Source: Macrostomum hystrix (Eukaryota > Platyhelminthes > Macrostomidae). From it: a DNA stretch of 64,000 bases. This document shows, piece by piece, positions 33,751-45,370 of the stretch (position 1 is its first letter; each line of letters begins with the position of its first letter). The translations under genes were made by a program, and so were the position numbers. The notes beneath the pieces are model-generated. The model made no database searches. It saw only the letters and a list, made by a program, of their open reading frames with translations, and had not been told where the DNA came from. The stretch covers positions 14,129,001 to 14,193,000 of the forward strand of contig CATNEN010000001.1 in assembly GCA_950097015.1 (NCBI GenBank), read 5' to 3'.

Positions 33751-35602
33751 TCTAACAGAAATGAATTCCAGAATGACAGATTTAGAATGACAAATGAATT
33801 CCAGAATGACAAGTGATGGACAGATTAAAACAGGACTTGATCTTCATTCATATTCACATTAGGAAATGTCAAGTAACTCACTGGAAATGCAGGCGCATCA
33901 CTGATCTAGACCACAGGTCGAAGAGAGGTAGCCACGTGGCTAGTGCACTAGGCCTAAAAATAGGCCTCAGGCCATAGTTTATCTTGCATCGGAAAAAGCA
34001 CAGACAAAAACAAAACGATGACGAGAATGATATTGAGAAATTGGTGTTATCTTGGTGTTATACAAGTCTTCAGGCGGTTGAACAGTAGGGTCAAATGAAT
34101 GACTGCACACTCGATGCTGAGAGAGTAAGTTGTTTATGTTAATCTGCGGGATTCTGCACAATTATGAAATTGTGTTGCTATTTTGTGATTAAAAATGTTC
34201 GCATCATTCTATTTCAATGCCATTTGTATCTGCCATTCTCGAAATCCTGCGTCATCAAAATCTGGACAACATCAAAATCTTACGCTATCGAAATCTCACA
34301 CTGTCAAAATGTAAGAATTCGCCCCCAAGAATTTGAAGCATTCCATTTCTCTTAAAGAAATTAAATTCTGCACAAAATGATGTAATAACCTACAGAATAA
34401 TTTCTAATTTAAATCTATATAATATCATTCTGATATCATTGAGTCGGCATTCGTGCTTTCATATCATCTACATCTAAATCTAAATCTAAATCTAAATCTA
34501 CATCTAAAAGCTACAAGCGGTGCAACAAGCTACACAAGCCGCAAATTGCTTGACGGTAGCCGCCGTAGGCGCCGCCGTTCAGCAGCGACTGGCGGCGCCG
34601 GTGGCGGAGCATCCATTCTGCAATAATGCATTAAATGCATTAAATGCAATTTAAAATTAGGGGGAAATTTCAATTAGGAAAATAGAATTCCAACTTAAAA
34701 GTAGGATTAAAGGAATAATTTCGAAAATGAGAATGACGATTGGGAGGCAATGAAAGTTGACAGTTTCCCTGAGCGAGAATTTTTTAAGTGAGCAATAACA
34801 ATAATGTGTTGTAAAGCATGCTCTGTGGAAATGTTGGCCCATTTAAATGAGCATCGGAAAGTCATAGAATTATAATGAGATTTTTTACGACCGAGCAACA
34901 ACAGTTATGTTGTTTCACAGTATAAAAGCGAGGCATAATGTGAAAGCGGAGAATATTGAAATTTAGCAGAATACAATATGCTGTAATGTGCAGAGCTGGA
35001 CAAGTGTTACTGCTAATCACAGGCTTGGGGAGGCAGTATGAGTCTGTTGTTTGTTTTATGTTTGACTTGCAGTTTTTAGGCCTCAACTCAAACAATATGA
35101 ATCTACTGCTCTCAACCCAATGCCACTAATATGTGACCTTCTATGATCATCACTAAATGAATGCACCCACATTCCATTCATGTAAAATATAGACCTCTAA
35201 GAGTATAAAGTTTTAGTGTATTATAAATAGTGAGCTATACAAGCCTTTTTTACATAGGCTGCAGAGTTTATGCGTATCTTAATAAGTCTTAATATTAGAA
35301 TAAAAAACCTGTATATTGGGTCTATACACATAGCTTATTGGCTGGCCACTCGTCATAATTGTATGGAAACAATGCATTAGTCTAAATGAAATTGGGACCC
35401 AGGAATATAAGTTCTTATTAAGATTTCCAAGCAACTACTGAGATATGGGATCTATGAGCTGGGAGCCTAGGATCAACGACTAGTGTTGCCATTGCAGTTT
35501 GGCCTTTTTTCTGTAGCCCTAAAAAATTCCGCAGGGCTTAATTCTATGATTGAATTGATAATTAGTGTAATATGTAATCCAAAGTAAACTAATTGACTAT
35601 TT
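33751..35602. other. AT-rich spacer, no gene identified
   Basis: Bases 34470-34505 are a hexamer repeat (CTAAAT)n. Bases 34540-34610 form a GC-rich island with GGCGCCGCCGTTCAGC and CTGGCGGCGCCGG that could fold back. Confidence 0.45.
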
Positions 35603-36212
35603 GATGTGGAGTGTGCTGCGGGAATCGAGTGGGAATGTGAGCCAGCAGAATTTTTCAATTTTTAGGCAGTAAATAATCGCGACCCACATAGCAGCTGGCC
35701 GCAAAACAAGATCATTAATCTTAGGGCCGGGTTTGGGGCGGCGGTGAATTGAGTAGCCGACGAATCCCCTCTCCCTGGATCTGTTTTAGCCCCTGTAGGA
35801 ATGATTGATCGCGGGCCATAGCTTTATTGTATGAGCTAGTTTAGGTCATAATTCCTCTCCAAACCGCGATCAGATGTTGGGAATCACTCGGGCATTATGA
35901 GTGATCATTAATTCTTCATGTCCCCACTTCTTTACAGTATTCGAGCCCAGCTCGACTTTATGACCTTCCTCCTTTTAGATACATGTAATGTCACTGTAGG
36001 CAGGTCGGCGCCTGCGCTTCCCATTGTCCCGGCGGAGTAAAAATTGCTGGCCGACTGCCGACGGCTGTTCGCGCAGAACACCTGTCGTTTCCCGCCGCCG
36101 GTTCATTGGATGATCAGGGCGGCCTATCGCCGCCCCGATCCCTCGTTGACAGGCTGGCACGAATGTGGGTTGCTTTGATGAATGTCGAGGTTGGCGTGCT
36201 GCAGGACTATTC
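35603..36212 (+). repeat. Dispersed repeat, copy 2 of 3
   Basis: It matches 4219-4828 with scattered substitutions and small indels, and starts at the same base (TGATGTGG). Here it lies just before duplicated unit A, in the same orientation as copy 3 at the window end. Confidence 0.85.
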
Positions 36213-36427
36213 ACAGAAGCAATTACCATTCCATGGATAACAGTGATCAGTGGCTAAGATCCCACTGCGAAGGTTCGGGCACAGCAGGGCCCGGTTTAAA
36301 ATCGTTTGAAGCGCGCATCGATCGCCCTCAGTGAGGTGAGACATCAGAAGCAGCAACTCACGGCTATTTTTACACCTGCTTTATTCTTTTACTTGCACAG
36401 TCACGTCTTGCATGTTATCACGAAGAG

Positions 36428-36818
36428 TGAGAGGTGGAGTGAGAGGAAGAGGAGTGCGAGGTGGAGAGTTTAATCCTTGCATGTAGGCCCAATCTCTGTC
36501 TGTTATGTTAAACTGAAGTAGAGTGAGAGGTGGAGTGAGAGGAAGAGTGAGAGGAAGAGTGAGAGTTTAATCCTTCCATGTAGGCTCCATCTGTCTGTTA
36601 TGTTAAACTGAAGTAGAGTGAGAGGTGTAGTGAGAGGTGGAGTGAGAGGTCGAGTGGGAGGAAGAGTGAGAGGTGGAGAGAGAGGAAGAGTGAGAGGAAG
36701 AGTGAGAGGTGTAGTGAGAGGTCGAGTGGGAGTTAGAGTGAGAGGTGGAGTGAGAGGTGGAGTCAGAGGTGGAGTCAGAGGTGGAGTGAGAGGAGTGAGT
36801 GGTGGAGTGAGAGGTTTA
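36428..36818. repeat. 12-mer array GTGAGAGG(T/A)GGA, unit A
   Basis: Units of about 12 bases (GTGAGAGGTGGA, GTGAGAGGAAGA) fill much of this stretch, which lies 5' of the SET gene exons. The plus frame reads as Arg-Gly-Val repeats; I regard this as a property of the satellite, not a protein. The same array at 58803-59408 is in the same position before the second SET gene, and it appears inverted at 54830-54935. Confidence 0.9.
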
Positions 36819-36862
36819 AGTGTAAGTTTGATTAATTATAATTATGCATGTTAATTTTTCAG

Positions 36863-37698
36863 ACTAACAACCGCGCCGTCCCTGAAGTTGAACCCAAAGT
36901 CGATTTGTCCTTCACCGACAGCGAGGAAGAGGGCGAATTACGCGTGGATCAATCGCTTCGTATCGCCCTAGCCGTATGTGGATTAGAGGTACGTCTATTA
37001 ATACCGATTAGTGTGGCTGTATAAATTGATATAGGAGCCCAAGTTTCTCTTTGCGCAATTGTCTCTCTTTGGGGAATTTAGATTCTAAAGGGGAGATTTC
37101 GATTTAGACGGATGAGAAAGCAAATTAAAACATGTTTAACTACACCCCGCAGCCTGAGCCTGTGCCAACCGTTGAGACGAGGCCGGCTCGGAGGCTGAGC
37201 CGGTCTACCATCAATTATCATCCCCCGACAACCACTAAAGATATTACGGAACGCGTTCTGGGCATCAACGGAAAGACGGACACCGCGATCGCCGTTGCAC
37301 CTGCTGGCGAGAAGGGACTGGGCGCCTTCGCAAGAATTAACCTAGCTGTCGGGGCGTATGTCGACGAGTTCGCCGGAATCCTGCTGAACGAGCAGGAAGC
37401 GATTAGGCGGGAAGTTGAACCCAACTCTGACTGGCTTCTATTTGAATTTAAATTTAACAGTAAATTATGGGTAGTTGACGCCAGCAACAGCGATGGATTG
37501 GGGAGGTATCTCAATCATTCTGCTACTGCTCCCAACTGTAAAGCGAAGTTCATTGTCATCGACCAGGGGCTCCGACCCGTCGTTTATTTTGTGACAACCC
37601 AATATGTTTCAGCCGGCACAGAACTTACGTTCGACTACACGGCTGGTAAAAGTATTGACAGTGACGTTCTTGTTAAGAATCCATGGCTGCGAGACTAG
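36863..37698 (+). CDS. SET8 (KMT5A)-like lysine methyltransferase, copy A
   Basis: The complete downstream ORF is 37132-37698 (ATG to TAG, 188 residues). It holds a compact SET domain: KGLGAFARINLAVGAYVDEFAG, VDASNSDGLGRYLNHSA with the NHS cofactor motif, ELTFDYTAG with the catalytic Tyr region, and a final NPWLRD like the terminal PWL of KMT5A. KMT5A monomethylates histone H4 Lys20. A separate upstream exon at 36863-36988 (SFTDSEEEGE..SLRIALAVCGLE) ends at GTACGT in phase 0. The best acceptor is GATTTAG at 37107, after which six codons lead to an in-frame TAA (37126-37128), then AAC, then the ATG. Copy B shows the same arrangement. The SET ORF may therefore be translated separately or by readthrough. 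Confidence 0.75.
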
Positions 37699-38610
37699 GT
37701 ATATAAACATGTTTCTATGACTCGTTTAGTTTATTTTGCGTAACTTGCATCCGTGTATATGTATAACTATGTATCCTATGTATAACAGTTGGCATATAGG
37801 GCTCTTCGACATAGTCACAGAACTTGCAAGGCCGAAAGAGCTGAGGTAACGGCAGAATAAAAACTGATAAGAATGTTTAGATTTTCGACCCTGGCTACCT
37901 AGACTGTACGGGTCTCCCCAGAAGTAAAGCCTTATCTAATTAGTCTGTGCTCCCCACCGAAAATCGAAATTTGTGAACAGGGACTTTGTTTTTGGATAAG
38001 GCAAATTTTAGGGAATTTCTCACATTGATCGCTTCATATGTAGCGATGTCTATGTATATTAATTTTATTCATGTAGCTATTCTAGCTATTCCTTGATATA
38101 TTGTCGTGCAATAATTGTTAGCATTTGAATTCCTATTACAAATATTTCCCCATTTTTCCAAACATAAACGTTTGAGCTACTGCTTACCAGTTACATAGTG
38201 TACAAATTGAAAATGAAAACGCTATTGCTACTGTGCGAATAATGTCATGAATGTTAGAAAATGCTATTATTGCAATAAATAAATTGTCGGTTCTGTTTGT
38301 ACACAGTAATCAAGTGCAAGCTAAGTGTCAAAAATTGTATGTGACTGAAAGTTTCTAAAAGCTTTTAAAAGGATTTAAAAGCTTATATGTACTTTGAACT
38401 TTGTATTTGCACTTTGACCACATCCGGAAATTCCGCCTATGCGGAATTCAATATAAGGCGTATATCGTACTTGCACCAAAAAGCAAGCGAAGCAATCTAG
38501 CTCGTACTTTTGAATTTCGAGAAGCAAGAGTCAACGAAAATAAATATTGATTTATTGTAACGCAGTTTAGTATAAAGTATAATTCCGACTGTGGCTGCTT
38601 AATTTCCCGC
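37699..38610. other. Spacer after SET copy A, no gene identified
   Basis: AT-rich. ACCACATCCGGAAATTCCGCCTATGCGGAATTC at about 38418 contains the small inverted repeat GGAATT/AATTCCGC. I see no coding signal. Confidence 0.4.
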
Positions 38611-38614
38611 ACAA

Positions 38615-39233
38615 AGAGCATGAATGTGGAGTGAGGTGTTTATCTTCGTACCCAGTTGCTATCTTCTTCTTTAAATTTGCAGATAAACTGCTATAAAGCT
38701 TGGAGGATGGCTCATGCAATTTTCTGGTTAAACACGAACACGACAAGACACGACATATGACATTATGACTACAATGTCATCATATTGAATGTGAGTACAT
38801 TTTGCTACGTTCTAATATTGCATTAGCATTGTAGTGTGACAATCGCATTTTGATAAATGGTGCTATAATGGCTAAAAGTAAATATTTTTTTACCAGAGTC
38901 AATGAAAACTTACACCTGCAAACGGGTATAATTTTACCACTAGCGCTTATTTAAAGAATTAACGATTAAGGAGTAAGAATAAAGGAATAAAGGTATCACA
39001 TATAGGTAGCTTAGACGAACCTCATTTATTTCTTCGCCGGTGTCGGTGAGGGAGGGCACCGGCGCCTCGGCGGCGTAAAGTTAGTGGCCGCCCCGGCCCC
39101 CTCCTTTGCCTTCCACCACTGGACTTTAGACTTCGGGCCCACCGTGGTGGGCAGCAGCTGCCACGGGCTGCTGGGCTGCGGCTGCTGCTGCTGTTGTTGT
39201 TGCTGCTTTTGCGATTCAGACTTCAGCGGCTGC

Positions 39234-39273
<40 letters not shown>

Positions 39274-39285
39274 GCTAATCTGCAC
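38615..39285 (-). pseudogene. Poly-Q / QWWK microprotein, copy 1 (start lost)
   Basis: The minus strand reads a Gln tract of CAA codons, KSESQKQ, a second Gln tract, then SPWQLLPTTVG, a lysine-rich spacer, QWWKAKEG, AGAATNFTPPRRRCPP and a terminal AKK with TAA at about 39014. In copy 3 the Gln tract follows an ATG-GAT-AGT-AAG start. Here a TAG sits directly before the first CAA and the ATG is missing, so the 5' end seems deleted. The 3' flank (38615-39010) is the same ~400-base block found beside copies 2 and 3. I do not know this protein family. Confidence 0.6.
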
Positions 39286-39349
39286 GTCGCATCAAAGCTG
39301 TTCCTTCTTGTTCCACTCCTTCTTCAGCCACTCCCAGTACCTGAGGGCC

Positions 39350-39378
39350 CCGGACTTCTTCTTCTTCTTCTTCTTCTG
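39350..39378. repeat. (CTT)n microsatellite
   Basis: CTTCTTCTTCTT run next to the poly-Q copy, with the longer (GTT)n run at 39230-39276 that encodes the Gln tract on the minus strand. Confidence 0.9.
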
Positions 39379-39894
39379 GGCTAACGAGGGCCCCGGACTA
39401 CGGGACAATTATACACGTATTTTTATTAGGCTTAACTTTATTGCTAAGGGGATTAAATATTCGAAAAACATGATTTTTCAAAGGTCAAACCATCTTGGAC
39501 TATTGAGAATTTTACTCACTGCCACTGAATTAGAATTGCAACAACCCCTAGCTGATTGAATTTGAAGCCTGCACTCTGGAGACAAATTTGAAATAAATGT
39601 ACACAACCAATCGCGAGACTGAGTGTACTCTATTTTCTTACTTCATTGTACAAAGCCAGAACTTTGAGAATTCATTTTATAAGGCTGATTTCTGCACCCA
39701 CTAACCAACAGTCGGAATAGCCGATGTGTAGGCACTAGGAATAGGTTAGGCTAGGCTAGGGTTCGATTCTGCACTGCGTCAAATCATTTAGACCAATTTT
39801 CAGCCAGTAGTGATTGAAGACTATTTTAATTTATTTTTTTCATTTCGTAAATAAAATATCATAAATCATAGCAAATCTGAGTTTGAATCATTGC

Positions 39895-40190
39895 AACAAT
39901 AGAGTCTGAATCATGGCTAAACCAGAGTCTGAATCATGGCTAAACCAGCGTTTCAATCATGGCTAAACCAGGGTTTGAATCATGGCTAAACAAGCGTCTG
40001 AATCATGGCAAAACCAGAGTTTGAATCATTTAGTGAGATTGAAGGACATTGGATTGTTATGGGAGAGAAAGGGTGAGATTGGGTTAGATTGAGTGAGATT
40101 GGGTTAGATTGAGTGAGATTAAGTGAGATTGGGTGAGATAGAGTGAGGTTGAGTGAGATGGGTGAGGTGGCGTTAGGTGAGGTGGCAAAC
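39895..40190. repeat. Two adjoining minisatellites
   Basis: GAATCATGGCTAAACCAG(A/C)GT(C/T)T units of about 23 bases are repeated five to six times at 39908-40010. They are followed by GTGAGATTGGGTTAGATTGA-type units at 40070-40190. Confidence 0.9.
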
Positions 40191-40616
40191 AAAGCGTTTC
40201 TTTAGGGTAGCATATAGATAGCTTACATTGTAACTTGGCTAGCTGTCTAAAGCGGATACATGCACCCAAAATCTTTTTTCCAACAACTATAAGCAACAAA
40301 GCGGAAGCGGCCAAGAGTAATATTAACTGCTTCCTCTTAGAGGCTGTGCCAGACACTGGGACCATGAAGTTTGATAGCCGAAATACAACTGAATCCCTAA
40401 AGGTAAATCTATGATTCAAGACAGTGACTGGTAGTTCTATGGGAGACAGTGGGTATCTCGTAGATTTTCTAGGTAGCTAGCTTATAGCTAGAAAGACAGT
40501 TACTATAGCAACACTTTATTGCGGAGACTGGCTAGATTGTCTAGCTATGGGACACGCTGTCTAGATTGATTATTCACGGGAGACAAGCTAATCGCAAACT
40601 CATTTATTCTTACCAG

Positions 40617-40953
40617 CCCGTCGATGACCTGAGCGGTCTAGACGCCTTGGACTTCACCGTGATGCGCCGTGAATTCGGTGACCTCCAATCTTACGACAGC
40701 GCTGCCCTCTTCGATCTCTATAAGCCGGTTGCCGACGAAGATGCCACGGGGGCCATGAGCGCATCGGAGTGCTTCGCAGGCAAAAATGAGCAGCAGAAGC
40801 AGGGAAGTCGGTCCTCTGGCGATACCATCAGGTCCATCGGACAGCAACAGCAACAGCAGCAGCTGCCTCCGATTGATAGCTTCCTTTGCTTGGTTCCTTC
40901 GAATCTCCCAACGCATGTGCAGCCGCCGGCGCCAGGCGTCAGAAAAAGAATAA
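40617..40953 (+). CDS. Hypothetical coding exon, 112 codons
   Basis: The exon begins after TTATTCTTACCAG (acceptor at 40616) and ends at a GTAAGC donor (40954) in phase 1. Codon usage looks coding, with mixed synonymous codons in DDLSGLDALDFTVMRREFGD, LFDLYKPVADED and a C-terminal RKRI. It contains a run of seven Gln and no known domain. The frame is also open upstream to an ATG at 40566, but a splice acceptor is the better start. It is present only in unit A. A missing first exon and downstream exons would be needed for a whole gene. Confidence 0.45.
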
Positions 40954-41251
40954 GTAAGCAGCGATGCGGTTAGTGTTTTTGAGCTGCAGAAACTTGGGAT
41001 TTGGGAATCTTTAGTGTATTGGGGATTACGGGATATAAGTTAGCCCAGGTTCAGGGGCGGTTTACAGATTTGTGGAAATGGCAAGTGATTCTGGGGCTTG
41101 GGATTTAAAGTGTTAGCTATCTCATTAAACATTTTTGCATTGTTGAAACAATTGGCTATCAAAACTAAACATTGCCCAATGACAGACAAGAAGTTGCTGC
41201 TGTGGGAGTTTATCTACCAGTTACTGGAAGCTCCGCCGTCTGACCTACAAC

Positions 41252-42060
41252 AAACAAAACAAAAAGATCATTCAACATTGTTGCGAGCGCAGCCGTGGAA
41301 CTCCATTGACATGACATGGAGTACGTGAAGGTCGCTGTCGTTATCTAACCTGCTAAACTCGGCCAGATACAGCTCGCCGGGATGCTGGGCCAACTGCTAC
41401 TCGACGCTGAGTAGCTGACTGAATTAGAATAGACACTAATATCAATGTCATCCGCAGCTTCCGTTTCTTGACACGCCTGACCGTGTACCAGGCGTCAGGT
41501 GTTCATGGAGAACGTCTGGAAAAAATATGGAATGTTTCAGACCCAATTTACATATTTATCATTTGTCTATAACGATTGCCTGTAAGCAGATGGGAAGCAT
41601 GCGAATCTTTTAAGTGAGCTAGCTTAAGGGTCGGAGCGTAAATGTTAGTAGCAGCTTAGTATAAATGTTAGTAGAAATGAAAAATGAACTTTTGCTACGA
41701 ATTGTAGCAAACTCTTAGCTACAGGGACACAGAGGTCAGATGGGAAGCATGCGAATCTTTTAAGTGTTAGCCAGCTTAAGGGTCGGAGTGTAAATGTTAG
41801 TAGCAGCTTAGTATAAATGTTAGTAGAAATGAAAATAATGTACTTTTGCTACGAATTGTAGCAAAGCAGGCAAGCAAAGCAAGTGAGCAAGTGCAGGAAC
41901 ACGAAGCAAGGAGTGCTCGATAAATATGTTGGTTATCATGCTAAGCTAAAGCTAAGAAGCTAAACATTTAGGCTGTGCATCAAGCTAATAAATAAATATG
42001 AGTGAAATAAAGGAAGACAACAAGCAAAGATGTATTCCAAAATATCTTATGACGAAGTTA
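41252..42060. repeat. Duplicated block, also at 60643-61290
   Basis: The ~250 bases from AAAACAAAAAGAT..GGTGTTCATGGAGAACGTCTG are nearly identical in both units. Unit A then has an internal ~165-base tandem duplication (CAGATGGGAAGCATGCGAATC..GCTACGAATTGTAGCAAA at 41588 and 41736) where unit B has one copy. No ORF of note. Confidence 0.85.
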
Positions 42061-42832
42061 TAACGAAGACGAAGTCCAAAATAAATGCGTCTGAAATGAC
42101 GAAGTGGGAGGTTTCGAGGTGCGTGCCAATTAAAGTGCATCTCAGTGTTAGGCATGCGACAAAAATAGCATAATGGAAACTTGTAAGTGCAGTAAGTTAA
42201 CAAAAAATGATTAGATAAATAAAAAAACAACTGAAATAACAATAAGTACATCAATAGTTTCCCGATTTTCCATATAATTTGCTGAATTGTTGGACTGTGC
42301 ATGTACATGCTCGCTCTGCCATCCAGATACTATATTATGACCGTTGAGACCCAAAGCAGCTCGTTATTGGACAGCATGCATGTGGAGTGAGGGGTTATCT
42401 TCGTACGCAGTTGCTACCTGCTTCTTTAAATTTGCAGATAAACTTGCTATAAAGCTTGTAGGATGGTTCATGCAATTTTCTGGTTAAACGCGAACACGAC
42501 AAGACACGACACATAACATTATGGCTGCAATCATATTGAATGTGAGTACATTTTGCTACGTTGTACTATTGCATTAGCATTGTGGTGTGACAATCGCATT
42601 TTGATAAATGGATAAATGATAATTCATAAATGGTGCTATAATAGCTAAAAGTAAATATTGTTTTACCAGAGTCAATGAAAACTTACACATGCAAACGGGT
42701 ATAATTGTACGCTTGGCGCTTATTTAAGGAATTAACGATTAAGGATTAAGAATTAAAGACTAAAGGTATCACATATAGGCAGCTTTGACAAACCATTTTA
42801 TTTTTTCACCGGATTAAGAAAAGGATTAAGGA

Positions 42833-43093
42833 TTAAGAATTAAAGACTAAAGGTATCACATATAGGCAGCTTAGACAAACCATTTTATTTTTCACCGATG
42901 AGGGAGGGCACCAGGGCGCCTTCGGCGGCGTGAAATTGGTGGCCGCCCCGGCCCCTCCCTTTATTTTCCACCACTGGATCTTAGTGCCAGTGCCCACCGT
43001 TGTTGGCTGTAGCGACCAGGGGCTGTGCTGCTGCTGCTGTTGCTGCAGCTTTTCCTGCTGCTGCGGCTGCTGATTCTGCTGATTCTGAGACAT
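42833..43093 (-). CDS. Poly-Q / QWWK microprotein, copy 2
   Basis: ATG at 43093. The product has MSQNQQNQQPQQQEKL, a six-Gln run, HSPWSLQPTTVG, IQWWKIKGG, AGAATNFTPPKAPWCPP and a C-terminal tail that runs past the family's normal AKK-stop because of a small indel. Conserved sites match copies 1 and 3: SPW, PTTVG, QWWK, AGAATNFTPP and CPP. The flanking 42375-42890 block matches the flanks of the other copies and includes a local ~75-base tandem duplication at 42740-42895. Product about 86 residues, function unknown. Alternative: a conserved stretch of a larger repeat element. Confidence 0.5.
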   Translation of the reverse strand: MSQNQQNQQPQQQEKLQQQQQQHSPWSLQPTTVGTGTKIQWWKIKGGAGAATNFTPPKAPWCPPSSVKNKMVCLSCLYVIPLVFNS

Positions 43094-43329
43094 AATCACA
43101 AGATTTGTGTAAGACAAGACAAGTACACCTCCAATTCTTTGAAATCTAATTGATTTGTGTAAGACAAGACAAGACAAGTACACCTCAAATTCTTTGAAAT
43201 CGAATTGATCCTTTTCTCTGAAAATTGAAAAGTGAATAAGTAAAAGTAAAGGTATAGCAAAAGTAGAAGTGAATAAGAGTAAAATAAGTGTATCAAGGGT
43301 GTTTTAAATGTTCCAATGGATTTAAGGTA

Positions 43330-43740
43330 GTTAAAAGGATGGTAAAAGTGTATAGCTTGGTTTCACTAGCTAGAGAAACCTAGCTTTTAGCTCAATGCTC
43401 CTGAGCTGCAGCTCATTGCTCATGGATGATGTCAGAGCCATTTCAGCTAAAAGCTTAAAAGAAAAGTGAAATGTCGCTACAAATAATTGAAGAGCCTGAA
43501 AGGAATTATGGATTCAAGAAAGTGAAAGCTGTTAAAAGGATGGTAAAAACTTAGCAAACTGCAGTGAGGGATAGTACATCTTAACAGGTCCTTATCACAC
43601 AAGCTGGAATGGTGGCTTTGCTTGCTATCTTCAGGCTGGCATCTGAGAACTGGTAAGGCTTGGCTAATCATTTGTTGTAAAGTGTTTGCTAGCTACCCAA
43701 CCCAAAATTGTTGGTTAGCTCCTGCAAAGCAATAACAATT
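43330..43740. repeat. Duplicated block, also at 62290-62705
   Basis: AGTGTATAGCTTGGTTTCAC, TAGCTTTTAGCTCAATGCTCC and CATCTTAACAGGTCCTTATCA mark near-identical blocks in units A and B. No gene. Confidence 0.85.
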
Positions 43741-45370
43741 GATCCCAATGTACACTAGAGTTATATAACTTTGCTCAGAAATTTCCTTATAATGACTATT
43801 TATTTATCAACTTTATTTTACCAGGTCTTTATCACACTGGCTCACTAGCTGGAATTGTGGCATCTGGTTGTCTTCACTCTCATGGTATAGCTAAGGGCAT
43901 ATGAGAACTAATCACATAGGATCAAAGGCTATGGTAAGTGCTTAAGTACATAATCATTTTTAGTGTTAGCCCAACCCAGCCCAAGATACCAACACACAAT
44001 TGCTGGTTGCTTGAGCTCTTAGTTTTGATAATGCATGCACAGTAGTTTGCCTTCAGCTATTGGTTGTGATACTGCATGAGCAGTTAGTTTGCCTTGAAAC
44101 TGCTGTTTATGAAATTCTCTCCTCTCCTCTTCTCCTCCCCCTCCTCTTCTCCTCTCCTCTCCCCCTCTCCCCTCCTTTCCTCTGCTCTTCTTTCCTCTCT
44201 TCTTTCCTCTCCTCTCCCCCCTCCTCTCCCCCTCTCCCCTCCTTTCCTCTGCTCTTCTTTCCTCTCTTCTTTCCTCTCCTCTTCTCTCCTGCCTTTATTC
44301 TCCTCTTCTTTTCTTGTTTCTATAAGCAATATAAGTGATCCTAGTGTACACTAGAGTTATTTGGTCTAGTACAGTTATATAACTTTGCTATGAAATTTCC
44401 TTATAATGACTATTTATTTATCAACTTTATTTTACCAGGTCTTTATCACACTGGCTCACTAGCTGGAATTGTGGCATCTGGCTGTCTTCACTCTCATGGC
44501 ATAGCTAAGGGCATATGAGAACTAATCACATATGATTAAAGGCTATGGTAAGTGCTTGAGTACATAATCATTTTTAGTGTTAGCCCAACCCAGCCCAAGA
44601 TACCCAACACACAATTGCTGGTTGCTTGAGCTCTTAGTTTTGATAATGTATGCACAGTAGTTTGCCTTGAGCTATTGGTTTTGATACTGCATGAGCAGTT
44701 AGTTTGCCTTGAAACTGCTGTTTATCAAATTCTCTCCTCTTCTCTTCTCCTCTCCCCCCTCCTCTTCTCCTCTCCTCTCCCCCTCCTCTCCCCCTCTACC
44801 CTCCTTTCCTCTGCTCTTCTTTCCTCTCTTCTTTCCTCTCCTCTCCCCCCCTCCTCTCCCCCTCTCCCCTCCTTTCCTCTGCTCTTCTTTCCACTCTTCT
44901 TTCCTCTCCTCTTCTCTCCTGCCTTTATTCTCATCTTCTCTTCTTGTTTCTACAAGCAATATAAGTGATCCTAGTGTACACTAGAGTTATTTGGTCTGGT
45001 ACAGGTATATAACTTTGCTCTGAAATTTCCTTATAATGACTATTTATTTATCAACTTTATTTTACCAGGTCTTTATCACACTGGCTCACTAGCTGGAATT
45101 GTGGCATCTGGTTGTCTTCACTCTCATGGTATACCTAAGGGCATATGAGAACTAATCACATATGATTAAAGGCTATGGTAAGTGCTTGAGTACATAATCA
45201 TTTCTCAGTGTTAGCCCAACCCAGCCCAAGATACCCAACACACGAATTTTTTGCTGGTTGCTTGAGCTCTCAGTTTTGATAATGCACGCACAGCAGTTTG
45301 CCTTGAGCTATTGGTTTTGATACTGCATGAGCAGTTGTTTGCCTTGAAACTGCTGTTTATGAAATTCCTC
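43741..45370. repeat. ~620-base tandem block with CT-rich tracts, three copies
   Basis: Copies begin near 43741, 44336 and 44960 with GATCC(C/T)A(A/G)TGTACACTAGAGTTAT, and each contains TTATTTTACCAGGTCTTTATC. The first two end in ~210-base pure CT tracts (44112-44310, 44735-44945); the third lacks the tract. A partial fourth copy is in unit B at 62704-62970. The CT tracts give long open frames on both strands, which I do not regard as genes. Confidence 0.9.

Noticed and set aside
33474-33812. ORFs of repeated RQRASPV or DRERHLL units on the minus strand
   Set aside because: They translate a simple minisatellite whose unit length varies, so the frame is not kept from unit to unit.
39084-39559. 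Poly-Cys and poly-Leu ORFs on the plus strand
   Set aside because: They are antisense to the CAA-rich Gln tract of the poly-Q copy and have no independent support.
40986-42310. Short ORFs in the duplicated 41-42 kb block
   Set aside because: Frames are not kept between units A and B (stops and indels differ), so there is no sign of coding constraint.
44060-44968. Ser/Pro/Leu-rich and Arg/Glu-rich ORFs in the CT tracts
   Set aside because: Low-complexity pyrimidine tracts stay open on all frames and no splice or domain signal is present.
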